DNA of 64,000 nt from Bog-473 sp963807675 (lineage in GTDB: Bacteria; Actinomycetota; Acidimicrobiia; Acidimicrobiales; RAAP-2): NCBI GenBank assembly GCA_963807675.1, contig CAWECP010000007.1, positions 1 through 64,000 of the forward strand. The letters are read 5' to 3'. The notes under the pieces are model-generated. The model had not been told where the DNA came from, did no database searches, and saw only the letters and a list, made by a program, of their open reading frames with translations. Shown piece after piece: positions 1-8,930 of this stretch. A program made the position numbers and the translations under genes. Within the stretch, counting starts at the first letter, position 1. The number at the start of each line of letters is the position of its first letter.

Positions 1-60
1 GACCGGCCCACCCCTTCACTCTTCGAGCACTACGACGACCTATTGGAGAAGAGCGGATGA
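1..60 (+). CDS. istA: IS21 transposase IstA, C-terminal end (partial)
   Basis: This is an open frame entering from the left edge and stopping at 58-60 after 19 codons, ending in LLEKSG. Its TGA overlaps the ATG of the following istB in an ATGA arrangement, which is the usual coupling between istA and istB in IS21 elements. Too little is left to show the DDE catalytic domain, so the identity rests on position and overlap rather than on motifs. Confidence 0.55.
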   Translation, partial: DRPTPSLFEHYDDLLEKSG

Positions 61-815
61 CCAAGATGACCCAGACCGCAGCAATCGCCTCGATCGGCGC
101 GGCCAGTCGGGAGCTGCACCTGCCGACGGTCCGCGCAGAGGCCCAACGGCTGGCCGAGGTCGCCGAGCGTTCGAGGTCCACGCACCTGGCCTACCTGGCC
201 GACGTGCTGGCCTCCGAGGTCGATGACCGGGCCGAGCGTCGTCGCGTCCGGCGCATCCCGAGCCCGCTTCCCGCGCCTCAAGCGATTAGCCGACTTCGAC
301 GTGTCAGCCAACCCGATCGATGCGGCGACCATCTCCACCTTGGCGTCGGGCGCCTACTTGGACAAGGGAGAGCCCGTGGTCCTGCTCGGTGACTCCGGGA
401 CCGGCAAGTCCCATCTGCTCATCGGGATGGGCATGGCGGCATGCGAACAGGGTCGCGCCGTCCGCTACGCAACGTGTGCGGGTCTGGTCAACGAGTTGGT
501 CGAGGCAGCCGACGAACGTCGGCTCTCACGCTGGTCGCTCGCTATGGGCGTCTCGACCTGTTGTTGCTCGACGAGCTGGGCTACGTCCAGCTCGACACCC
601 GCGGCGCCGAGCTGTTCTTCCAGATCCTGACCGAGCGCGAGGAGAAGTCCTCCGTTGCCGTGGCCTCGAACCTCCCGTTCAGCGAGTGGGGCCAGGTCAT
701 CACCGATCCGCGACTCGTCGCCGCCATCGTCGATCGCATGACGTTCCGGGCCCACATCATCGAGACGGGGACCGAGAGCTTCCGCCTGCGCACGACGCGC
801 AAAGCAAAGAGCTGA
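57..815 (+). pseudogene. istB: IstB-like ATP-binding helper protein of IS21, two frameshifts
   Basis: IstB is the AAA+ ATPase that activates the IS21 transposase at target DNA. The full-length protein (about 250 residues) can be followed only by changing frame twice: near 255-265, between the DDRAERRRVRR and ARFPRLKRLADFD parts, and near 523-535, between ADERRLSR and LVARYGRLDLL. The Walker A motif GDSGTGKSH (around 390-416) and the Walker B motif LLLLDELGY (around 560-590) are intact, as is the C-terminal part ending in RLRTTRKAKS. The ATG at 57 overlaps the istA stop. Both shifts are single-base and the rest is well preserved, so either recent inactivation or assembly error fits. Confidence 0.88.
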
Positions 816-1366
816 TCAGCGGACCCGCTCAGGGCGGCGTTGGCCGCCGCCACGTTGAACACCGAGGGGTCGAACTTGTGGCCCACCCAGACGAGATAGT
901 TGTCGTGCTCTTCGTGCAGCGGATCGGCCAGGGCCTCGAGGAACTCCTCATAGCCGCCGGTCCCGCCCACGTCTTCGGGAGGACACGCCCCACCGCCGTC
1001 GAGGCATACCCCGTGCTTGAGCACATAGGGAGACCAGGTCACGTCTTCGACGACCACCTCATGTGTCCACGAGTCGCCGAAGTCGTATTCATAAACGAAG
1101 CGCCGCAGGTTGCCGCGCAGCGCCACGAAGACCGTGTGCTCCGTCTCGTCGAGTTCTTCGTCGGGATAGTCCTCGACCTGCATCCCATAGAGCGCGCCGT
1201 CGATGGTGAAGCTGTGTAGGTGCGAGTTCGTCCAGCCCATCGCGGCCTGGAAGATGTCGTGGAGCCTCGACAGCTTCGCCCCACCGGGGACGAGGACTCG
1301 CCGCCACACCGGTGGATCGATGCCTTCGAGACGGATCCGGAGCTGAAAAACGGGTTGGGGCGCCAC
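816..1366 (-). pseudogene. pRiA4b ORF-3 / IS1096 passenger-family protein, 3' end lost
   Basis: The protein starts MAPQPVFQLRI at 1366 and shows the family's usual features: a PPVWRRVLVPG segment, the LHDIFQAAMGW motif, the EYDFGDSWTHEV motif, and the CPPEDVGGTGGYEEFL block. This family (PF07929) is known mainly as a passenger of insertion sequences and plasmids, with no settled function. Homologues end shortly after the FDP..FN...N.AL block. Here no stop follows; the frame runs on through the antisense of istB to about 581. That reading is an artefact of a truncated or shifted 3' end meeting the istB stop at 813-815. Its place between istB and the terminal repeats makes it a likely cargo gene of the IS21 element. 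Confidence 0.75.
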
Positions 1367-1458
1367 GCCCGCACAATACGCGGGGCTCTCAGATACTCCC
1401 TGAGCCTCCAGACATCCCAGGGTGCACCTTCAGCACGGGGACCCGGCCTGGACTTTCA

Positions 1459-1507
1459 GGTGGGGCCAAATCAGATCGTCACGGTGGGGCCAATTTCGGT
1501 TGACATT
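1459..1507. repeat. IS21-type terminal repeat pair
   Basis: Two copies of GGTGGGGCCAA lie at 1459-1469 and 1483-1493, 24 bases apart, followed by TTCGGTTGACA. IS21 ends usually carry several short repeats near each terminus that bind the transposase. The copies sit exactly where the IS3 orfB frame is broken, which supports an element end here. The other end is outside the window, so the inverted partner cannot be checked. Confidence 0.5.
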
Positions 1508-1884
1508 CTCAGGGAGACCTCGAACAGGCGGCAGGCGCGCTTGATGCCATGGCCTGCGGCGCTTCATCCGCTCTCGATGAACGGTCCACCATCATCGGGT
1601 CTCCGTTGCGAAGAAAGCCGTCGCTCGCGTGAGCGCCTCGTTGTCGAGGTGCGTCTGGCAGCCTCTTGGCGAGGCGGGCGACATCGGCCGATCTCCGTGC
1701 TCAGGTCCGGCCGCTCCCCGACGCCGACTTCGGCCTGTGTGGACTCCAGGCCCGGCCGTCTCGGTCAGGTCGTCGTCCCGGGCCACCTGGCCGATGGATC
1801 TGTCACCGTGTCTGCGGTGCTTGACAATCTCGGCCTTGAAGTCCGGGGTGAACGACCGGCGGGGACGGGCTTCTTCCTCTCCAT
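1508..1884 (-). pseudogene. Decayed IS3-family orfA and start of orfB
   Basis: Read on the minus strand, the segment from 1884 contains the IS3 OrfA signature RRSFTPDFKAEIV, then GDRSIGQVARD.DLTETA, a helix-turn-helix region, and ends in RATAFFATETR with a stop near 1592. The middle is scrambled by frameshifts and the leucine-zipper part is degraded. Downstream, pieces such as AAGHGIKRACRLFEVSL match the start of an OrfB integrase before being cut by the IS21 end at about 1507. This is a dead remnant. Confidence 0.72.
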
Positions 1885-2032
1885 GGTCTCCATAATAGGC
1901 ATCCTCTCTGGTGCTCTGCACCTGACGGTGGAGGTCCGTCAAACCGGGAGAAACCCAAAGAGCCGCGCCGGAAAGAGACCAGGAGGCCTCACAAACACCC
2001 CGGTCCGGATGGGGGATCGATAGGGTCTGCTT

Positions 2033-2811
2033 GTGGGCGCGGCTTTACGGACCACCGAAGTAGGGCCATATCGGCTCGACTGCCCGATAGACGGTGCCAC
2101 TGTCCTGGCGGACGAGAGTTATCGACATGACGGCACGAGGCCTGGTGCCCTGGTCTGCCACTCGGCGGGTCAGCGTCATCACCAGCAGGCGGTGGCGGAA
2201 TGGTGGCCTGTACCGAGGGCCCTGGCCGAAAGCGGCATGTGTGTATGTTTGGCGTGCGACCTCGGGGATCCCACCGTTGAGCAGGGTCCCACCTCGGCTG
2301 CCTACTCATGGGGCAACGACAATGCTCTGCGCTGTCTCTCGGCAGCCCACCGCTTCCTGGCCGCTCCGGTCGTCGGTGCCCGCCCGGGCCGAACCCTCGT
2401 TGTCGGCACGTCGATGGGAGCGCTATTGGGCCTGAACTGGGCTCTGCGTCACCGGGACCTGGTCGGGGGAATGATCCTGGCCTGTCCGGTGCTCGACCTG
2501 GCGGCTGTGGCCCGAGGGCCGATGGCGCAGAGTGTGGCCGCCGCTTATGGCGTGGCGGACCCAGCGCAGCTCTACGGGCACACCCACCACTGCCCGGTCG
2601 CCTATGCCCCGCGGCTGGCGGGCCTACCGATCCGCCTGTACGCCAGCAGAGATGATCCGGTCGCGGCCGACACTCGGGCATGCGAGGCGTTCGCATCGTC
2701 GGTCGGAGGGGACGCCATCGATGTGGTCGACCTAGGCCCATCGGGGCACTGGCCTATCAAACCCCTGTGGACGACGCCCTCCACTTCGCCGCGACCGTCT
2801 TCGATGGATGA
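2033..2811 (+). CDS. Alpha/beta hydrolase (frameshift near the 3' end)
   Basis: A probable esterase or hydrolase of the alpha/beta fold. The nucleophile elbow GTSMG places Ser at residue about 127; an acid is offered by SRDDP (about 206) and the His by SGHWP (239), giving a complete triad in the right order. The frame starts at GTG 2033. In the continuous frame the protein runs on into the next gene, but shifting by one base in the CCCC run at 2762-2765 gives VDDALHFAATVFDG and a TGA at 2809-2811, a sensible end. The apparent fusion to the following glycosyltransferase is therefore probably false. The TWGND-like stretch (SYSWGNDNAL) and overall look recall hydrolases from actinobacteria and their phages; the substrate is unknown. 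Confidence 0.75.
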
Positions 2812-2860
2812 AGGCGGGCGGGAGCCGACGGGTCCCCGCCACGGCGGCGCGTTGGGTGGG

Positions 2861-4006
2861 GTGAGTATCCAGCTGGTGTCCGCTTGGAACGACCCGTCCG
2901 ACCGAGCCGTGTGGTCAGGAACGATCGCGAGCCTGCTGGAGGAGCTGGGGGCCCTCGGCGTGCTGGGGACCCCCAGCTACCGCGACGTCACGCCTTGGGG
3001 CCCGGCGGTCAGGGCGCTGCGCACGTGGTTGAGAGGTACGCGGAGACTCTCGGCGGCCTGGGCCTTCAGCAGGGAGATGCAGGCTCTCACCAGGGCCGTA
3101 GCGTGGCGGGAACGGCTTCGGAGCCAGCCCGGCGCGAACGCCTTCCTGCTCCCAATGGGTGCCCTAGGTCGGCCTGTCGGGCATCCGTTCGCCACCTGGT
3201 GCGACATGTCTCCCGCTCAAATCGCTGCCGCCTACCCGGAGCACACCGCCTCCTTCGGGTACTTCGACGTGGCCTGGCGCGACCTGTCGACCGTGCTCGC
3301 CGGGCAGGTTTCTGTCTATCGAGCGGCGGACCACTGCCTTGCCGTTAGCCACTGGGCCGCTGACTCCCTGGTACGGGACCATGGGGTTTCCCGCTCCCGT
3401 GTGCACGTGGTCGGTGCGGGGCGAAACGTGACCACGGAGGCATTCGGAGAGCGCGACTGGGCCACGCCCCGGTTCCTCTTCGTCGGCAACAGCTGGGAGC
3501 GGAAGAATGGTCCTGCAGTGGTGCGGGCCTTCGGGCAGGTGCGCTCTCACTGTCCGGGCGCTGAGCTCCACCTCGTTGGGCGCCATCCGCGTGTCTCCGC
3601 CGACGGGGTCACGGGCCACGGACAGCTCTTCTTCGCTGAACCCGACGAGGGTAAGCGTCTGCAGGAGCTGTTCCAGCGGGCGACCTGCCTGGTCGTCCCC
3701 TCGCTTATCGAGCCCTTCGGCATCGTCTATGTCGAAGCGGGAGCGGCAGGACTTCCGAGCATCGGGACGACCGTCGGGGGCGCCGCCACGGCCGTGGGTT
3801 CCGGGGGGATCCTGGTCGACCCCCACGACGAGGGAGCCCTGGTCGCAGCCATGACCCGTTTGACTCAGCCGGAACAGGCGATGGAGCTGGGACGGGCGGC
3901 ACGGACCCATTCCGCCAGCTTCACTTGGCGGGCTTGCGCCGAGCGGGTAGTGCGGGCCTTTGCCCCGAACCTGGCCGACTCCGCCGGACTGGCCGCGTTC
4001 CTCTGA
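2861..4006 (+). CDS. GT4-family glycosyltransferase
   Basis: A retaining glycosyltransferase of family 4 (GT-B fold). The N-terminal acceptor domain starts IQLVSAWNDPSDRAVW. The donor domain shows RFLFVGNSWERKNG, the GAELHLVGRHP strand and the E-x7-E motif EPFGIVYVE, followed by GAAGLPSIGT. The start is taken as GTG 2861, just before the conserved beginning. An ATG at 2804 is in frame and would overlap the hydrolase's restored TGA (2809-2811), so it is an alternative start with translational coupling. It opens the polysaccharide locus. Donor and acceptor sugars cannot be read from sequence. Confidence 0.82.
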   Translation: MSIQLVSAWNDPSDRAVWSGTIASLLEELGALGVLGTPSYRDVTPWGPAVRALRTWLRGTRRLSAAWAFSREMQALTRAVAWRERLRSQPGANAFLLPMGALGRPVGHPFATWCDMSPAQIAAAYPEHTASFGYFDVAWRDLSTVLAGQVSVYRAADHCLAVSHWAADSLVRDHGVSRSRVHVVGAGRNVTTEAFGERDWATPRFLFVGNSWERKNGPAVVRAFGQVRSHCPGAELHLVGRHPRVSADGVTGHGQLFFAEPDEGKRLQELFQRATCLVVPSLIEPFGIVYVEAGAAGLPSIGTTVGGAATAVGSGGILVDPHDEGALVAAMTRLTQPEQAMELGRAARTHSASFTWRACAERVVRAFAPNLADSAGLAAFL

Positions 4007-4046
4007 GCGGACGGGTCTAGACGAGGCCTCACGGAGAACAGGCCCA

Positions 4047-4844
4047 CTACCAGGGTCCGACCGGTGCAGGGACGCCGACTCGGTCCTCGACGAGGAAGGA
4101 CATCCCATGCCAGCCGTACTGAACAAAGGGCACGAGTGACCACTTGCTATCGGCGAAGTGTTCGAGCGCTGCCAAGCGCTCACCGGAGGGCCCCAGGGGG
4201 GAGTAACAGAACCAATCGTCGAAGCTGATCACCGCACCCGGTACCAGCCGTGATTCGAGGAAGGAAAGTACATCCAGCGTTGAGCTGTAAAGGTCACAGT
4301 CGACATAGGCGAAGCTGATCCGCTCCGGGCGGCTGGTGGTGGTGGCAGACCTCAATGAGGTCTCGTAGTAGCCCGGAACGACGGAGAAGCGATCGCCGGG
4401 AATGCCGGCGCCGATGCAGGCTTGTGTGAAGGCTTCCTCCGACATGGCCAGCCATTGGGCCGTCCAGCGGGGATGGCGGTCGCCGGGTTCGTTGGTTTCG
4501 GGGAGGCCGGCGAAGGAGTCAAACCCCCAGAAGTGTCCCGGGTAGTCGGTGACACGACCCGCCCCCCAGGCCATCCGGAAGGTCATGGCGCCGAAGCAGC
4601 CGAACTCGGCGTAATCCCCCGCGATCTGGTTGAAGGCCAGGTAGTGGAATGCTCGACGGAACAGCTCCTTGCGTTGGGGCATCTCGTAAAGCCAGAAATC
4701 GGACGGGAGGAACGTCAGATCCCCGCCAATGGCGCGGTAGGCGTTCACCAGATGGCGCAGGGTGAATACGTGCCGGTGCAGGCGAGGGTGGGACCTGACC
4801 AGCTTTCCACCCCTCGCTCGTAAGCGCTGCCGCCACTGGTCCAC
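4047..4844 (-). CDS. TylF/MycF-family O-methyltransferase
   Basis: A 265-residue SAM-dependent methyltransferase of the macrocin O-methyltransferase type (PF05711). Visible landmarks are the SAM-binding GDYAEFGCFGAMTFR, the HFWGFDSFAGLPE motif, the metal-binding acidic pair in YVDCDLYSST, and FDDWFCYSP. These enzymes are Mg-dependent and methylate sugar hydroxyls, so this one probably decorates the surface glycan. The reading frame is intact, with ATG at 4844 and a stop at 4047-4049, facing the GT4 gene tail to tail. Length fits the family. Confidence 0.9.
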   Translation of the reverse strand: MDQWRQRLRARGGKLVRSHPRLHRHVFTLRHLVNAYRAIGGDLTFLPSDFWLYEMPQRKELFRRAFHYLAFNQIAGDYAEFGCFGAMTFRMAWGAGRVTDYPGHFWGFDSFAGLPETNEPGDRHPRWTAQWLAMSEEAFTQACIGAGIPGDRFSVVPGYYETSLRSATTTSRPERISFAYVDCDLYSSTLDVLSFLESRLVPGAVISFDDWFCYSPLGPSGERLAALEHFADSKWSLVPFVQYGWHGMSFLVEDRVGVPAPVGPW

Positions 4845-5213
4845 TACGCTAGCCTACGACTTGTGCGGACTGACTCGGAAACTCACACCGACTCGTCGCC
4901 GGAACGCCGCCTTGGAAGGCATGGCAATCGGTGGAAGCCCACTCAGCACTCGGTGAAGCCGCCGCGCCGCAGTCACGCCCCGCAACAGATCTGCCCAGGT
5001 AATGGTGGACACTGTTTCGCTCGGAACAGAACCCGTCGTGCGCACTCCGAAGGGGAACAACCCCAACGCACCCATCGCGAACGGTAAATCCAAACTCTGC
5101 CGGGAAAGCCACGTGTGCTGCCGTTCCGGTTTCCAAGTAGCAGCCCAGTCGGTCGGTTTGCGCCTTCGACATCATGAGGGAGGTTCAACGCTCTTCAACA
5201 CAGGCCGCGAACG
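4845..5213. other. Intergenic, no gene recognised
   Basis: About 370 bases between the TylF-like gene, which reads away from it, and the 3' end of the next minus-strand gene. Short open frames exist on both strands but none shows a family motif. It must contain the promoter of the 4844 gene unless that is read from 6250; I see no convincing -35/-10 pair. Confidence 0.4.
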
Positions 5214-6250
5214 TCAGAGCACGAGGCTGCGTTCTCGCCAGGAGGCCTTCGCCATGGCGGTGGCCCCGACGTGGTCACCGAGCGCCAATTGCGCCAGGCG
5301 GATCAGAGGGTGGCGGCCGCCCCGGTTGGCCGCCTCGGGCAGCGCCAACCAGACCCACGGCGCCACCCCACACAGCCAACGCCAACGACGGGTCGCCGCT
5401 GCGAGGCAGAGGGAGACGAGGGCGAGGTCGTACGCGGCGGTCCGCGGGGCCAGGAAGACCCGGTGCCACAGGGCTCGGCGGGCGACGGCACTCCGGCGGA
5501 CCAGGCCCGGGAACGCGCCGCGCCCGCGTTGGTCTTGCAGCCACTCCGGATAGGTGGCCGGTAAGTGGCGATGGTGCACGAGGGCCCCGGGCTCGAAACG
5601 GAGCTGCGCTCCGCGTTCGATGACGTGCGCAGCCGAGGATGGCGTCCTCACCGACCAGCTTGCCGTTGGCGCCGCTGGGCGCCTCGTCCCGACCCGGAAA
5701 CCCGCCGGCGAGCTCGACGTCACGACGGCGGTAGGCGACGTTGCACGTCTCGAAGAGCCAACTGGGACGGAGCACCCAGACCGTCCGCGCCCAGGGGCCA
5801 TGGCGGTCGTCTTCGGGCCACCCCTCTGTCGGGCCCTGCACGACGACATGGGGTGGGATTTCGTCGACGAGGAGCGGTCCCGTCAGGGCGCTGAGCCACG
5901 ATCGCGCTCGGGATGCAGTCGTCGTCGGTGAACGCAACAATCTCGCCCCGCGCCGCCTGCACGCCCACATTGCGGGCCGGGCCTTGGCCGATACTTCGGC
6001 CGAGACGCAAACCCCGGAGTTGGAGCGTCGTGGCGTCGGCCAACGCCTCGAGCGCGGACCAGGTATCGTCGGTGGAGCCGTCGTCCACGACGACGATTTC
6101 GAAGCGGCTCGTGTCCATCGTCTGGCCGGCCAGGGCCTCCAGCAGGTCGGGCAGGAAGGCAGCACGGTTCCTCGTTGCCACGACTACCGAGACCGACGGA
6201 TCGGACGGGTAGGTGGCGAGGCCTGCTCCGAACGAGTCGACGACCTCCAT
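5214..6250 (-). pseudogene. GT2-family glycosyltransferase, two frameshifts
   Basis: A GT-A fold glycosyltransferase of the cell-surface type. From ATG 6250 the frame gives VSVVVATRNRAAFLPDLLEA, VVVDDGSTDDT and VAFTDDDC, covering the nucleotide-binding half. It then shifts near 5895-5905 to a frame with RPSWLFETCNVAYRRRDVELAGGF, and again near 5630-5645 to a frame with GAQLRFEPGALVHH and a hydrophobic C-terminal part (about 5250-5450) likely to lie in the membrane, ending at 5214. All expected motifs are present in order, so the breaks look like single-base indels. The layout closely matches the GT2 at 15748, suggesting paralogues. Confidence 0.82.
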
Positions 6251-6448
6251 TTCGCCTCCCGACCAGGACGGAGAGGTGCCGCCCTCCTCCTGGCTGGGGC
6301 ACATGGCCGGGAAAGTACCACGCAGGCTCAACGCTCATTCCCGGCGACCGCCAGTTCCGGGTGGGAAGGACCGTTACCGATCCATGTACATGACCGCGCT
6401 GGGCGGCGCCGGCCGTACGAACGATCGGTGCAGGCCGCCTGGCTGTGA

Positions 6449-7682
6449 CGCCGCCTCCGGGCGACCGCCCGCTTGCTCTGGGAAGCGTGCCGTCGCTCCC
6501 CCGAGCCGGCGGTGGTCCACCGCGCCCTGGAGACCGATGCCGACCTGCGGTGGGCAGCTGCGGCGGCCCAGGAGCACCGGATCGCCGCCCTGCTCTGGCG
6601 TGCTCTCGGTCTGGCCCGGGTGGCCGATGCCCAGGCCGAAGCGCAGCGACCACTGGCCGAGTACTCGGAGGTCCTGCGAGCCGAGGCGTTGCTCCTCCAC
6701 CCGCGGGCAGTGTCGGTCGCCGTCCGGCCCCTCGTGGACGCAGGGCTTGAGCCAGTGGTGCTGAAGGGGCCCGCCGTCGCGGCCCGGTACCCGGCCCCGG
6801 GATTACGGCCGATGGAGGACATCGACCTCCTCCTGCCCCGCCACCAGCACCGGGCCGCCCTAGCCGCACTGGCCAGCGCCGGGTGGGAAGTCGTCCGCGC
6901 CGCGCGGGCGAGACCGCTACGACTCCGTGCTGCAACATCCCGAAGTCCCGTGGCTGGCCCTCGAGCTGCACTACGGCTTCGAGGCCCGCCACGAGCAGGT
7001 CACCGCGCTCGACCCCGATCGGATGTGGGCGCGCCGCATTCCGATCGACTGCCTGGGCACGCCGGCGTTCGGGCTTTCGCTTCCGGACGAGGTGGTCTTT
7101 CTGGCCGTCCATGCCGGCAAGCCCTACCACGGGTTCGAGCGGCTGATGTGGATCGCGGACCTGGCCATGGTCGTCGGCGCCGCCGAGGCCGACGGGCAGG
7201 CGGTGGACTGGGAGCGGGTTCGCAGCGTGGCGGACGAAGGGAATTGCCGGACGCGGGTCGGCGCTGCGCTGGCCCTGGCCCGCCACGCCGGCGTCGACGT
7301 CCCGCCGGAACTCTTCGGGTTACCGGCAGCCGGATGGCGTGGCGAGGCCCTGGCCGCATTGGTGGACCCGGCGTGGCCGCTCCGGCTGGGCGAGATCTCC
7401 ACGTTCCACCTGCGCTATGCGCTCACGGACTCACGCCGACGCCGGGCCACCCTCATCGCCGGCCTGGGTCACGGGCTGTCGAACTCCGAGCGGGTGCGAT
7501 CGTGGTCGACCGTTCCGTGGCTCGCGGCCCGCCGCTGGGTCGCACTTCGCTCGAGGCATCGCCAGAGGAGCTTGGTCGGGAGCGCAACCCGGAAGCGCTC
7601 GAGACGCGCGCCGGTGGAAACAGGGTCGTATCGGAATGTCTACGGTCCCGCGAGGGGACCGTTGGACCGTCTCCGGGCGTGA
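6449..7682 (+). pseudogene. Nucleotidyltransferase-family protein (PF14907 type), one frameshift
   Basis: The N-terminal half contains EPVVLKGPAVAARYP, then GLRPMEDIDLLLP, the LKG...Y...R..DIDLL signature of NTP_transf_5 proteins, a nucleotidyltransferase-fold family often found in polysaccharide and peptide-modification clusters, with no well-defined reaction. The frame shifts near 6900-6925, and the second half (from about 6927: HPEVPWLALELHYGF, DEVVFLAVHAGKPYHGFERLMWIADLA) completes the family's helical C-terminal domain. The start is unclear: TTG 6473 is the first plausible codon and a stop at 6446-6448 limits it upstream. The 3' end lies 20 bases before the next gene. Confidence 0.75.
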
Positions 7683-7701
7683 TGCGGGAGAGGATGATCG
7701 C

Positions 7702-8422
7702 ATGAACACAATCGAACTTCGCGAACGAGGTAGGCCGGTACCCCTGGTACCACACGCTCGACCTCGGTGACGGCGTCGTGACCAAGGGCATGTTCGACCA
7801 CCGCGCCCTCGAGGGCCACTTCATGCTGCCCGACGACCTGTCGGGTAAGCGCTGCCTCGATGTGGGGACGATGGACGGCTACTGGGCGTTCGCCCTGGAG
7901 CGTCGCGGCGCGGCGGAGGTGGTCGCCCTGGACATGGAGGACCCGGAGGCCCTCGACTGGCCGGCCAGCATTCGCGACCGGATCGTGAAGACCATCGACG
8001 AGACCAAGGGGACCCGCTTCGAGCTGGCCCGCGCCGCGCTGGGGTCACAAGTCCAGCGGGTGCTGCGCTCCGCTTACGACCTGGACACCGACCTCGGGAT
8101 GTTCGACTTCGTCTTCTGCGGCGACCTGCTCGTCCACGTGAAGGACCCGATGACCGTCATTGAGCGGATCCGGCGCGTCTGCCGCGGCAGCGCGGTGATC
8201 TGCAATCCGGTCAAGGAGCAGTTCCCGTACCGCCGCCGCCCCCTGGCCCAGCTCGACGGCATCGACGAGTTCCAGTGGTGGGTGCCGAACCTGGCCGGGC
8301 TCGAGCGGATGGTGCGCGCGGCGGGGTTCGCCCGAATTGAGGCGGGGAAGCGCTTCGAGGTGCGGGCCACCGGCGGTGGGTCGTGGCGCGGGCTCCGGGG
8401 CGTCGTCCGTGGTTCCGTGTAG
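7702..8422 (+). CDS. Class I SAM methyltransferase, CmoB/DUF1698-like
   Basis: Contains GRYPWYHTLDLG, then VTKGMFDHR, KRCLDVGTMDGYWAFALERRG (SAM-binding motif I) and DFVFCGDLLVHVKDP. The WYHT and FDHR motifs are shared with CmoB-like carboxymethyl/methyltransferases and with uncharacterised relatives in glycan clusters. The continuous frame begins only at GTG 7778, but homologous sequence extends upstream to the WYHT motif, and an ATG at 7702 begins MNTIELRE one frame away. One inserted base between about 7711 and 7730 would join them. The position suggests a role in sugar or lipid-carrier modification rather than tRNA; that is inference. Confidence 0.78.
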
Positions 8423-8639
8423 CTCTGCACACGGCGTCGAAGTTGGCCAACACGGCTGGAGTCCGCGGTTCGCTGCGGCCGAGCTCACCCGTTACCGGCG
8501 GAATCCGCAGATTGTGCATTGACCGGGCACATTGGATGATGTCGTGGACCGGGTGATCGGACGCTACAGTCCGCCACCTCCTCGGACGAGCCGGCACGTT
8601 AAGCAGTCGACGGCAGGAACGAGTCACTCGGCTTACCGG

Positions 8640-8930
8640 AGCGGCGTCGTCGATGAAGGCGGTGAGGTCCTCCCTGTGCCAGTTCCAGGTCGGTGTTCGC
8701 GGGTAGCCGGCGGTTCCTCCGTCACGGTCCTAGACGTGCTGGGAGCGGACCGCCGACGGCGACGACAGCAGCGACGTCGTGCGACCGGAGTCGTGGACGC
8801 GTGGTTCACGACGATGAGCTCCAGGCGTTCGTAGGTCTGTGCCGGCGCCGACGCCAGCTGCCTATCCGAGCCGCTCTGGCCGGTTGGCCGTGGGAAGGAC
8901 GATCGAGACGAGGGGAGCCTTCACAGTCAT
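8640..8930 (-). pseudogene. Decayed N-terminal part of a GT2 glycosyltransferase
   Basis: From ATG 8930 the minus strand reads MTVKAPLVSIVLPTANRPER and then hits TAG. In shifted frames it continues with AQTYERLELIVVN, then HDVAAVVAVGG, and finally LTAFIDDA, the order expected for the first 100 residues of a GT2 enzyme. Its ATG overlaps the TGA of the upstream GT4 (ATGA at 8927-8930), so it was once the next gene of that operon. No C-terminal half is found, so this is real decay or truncation. Confidence 0.5.

Larger units (their letters stand above)
1..1507 (+). mobile_element. Right part of an IS21-family element, nested in an IS3 remnant
   Basis: The segment holds, in order, the end of istA, istB, a pRiA4b/IS1096-type passenger on the opposite strand, and a pair of short terminal repeats. 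The right boundary near 1507 is inferred because the decayed IS3 orfB reading frame on the minus strand is cut off there and is replaced by sequence beginning TGTCAACCG on that strand, an end typical of IS21-type elements. The left end lies outside the window. The passenger between istB and the terminal repeats is unusual for IS21. The boundary is my inference; the gene content is read directly. Confidence 0.6.

Noticed and set aside
581..815. Continuation of the pRiA4b-type frame into istB
   Set aside because: The residues beyond about 816 are antisense of a conserved istB segment and unlike the family, so the extension is not real protein.
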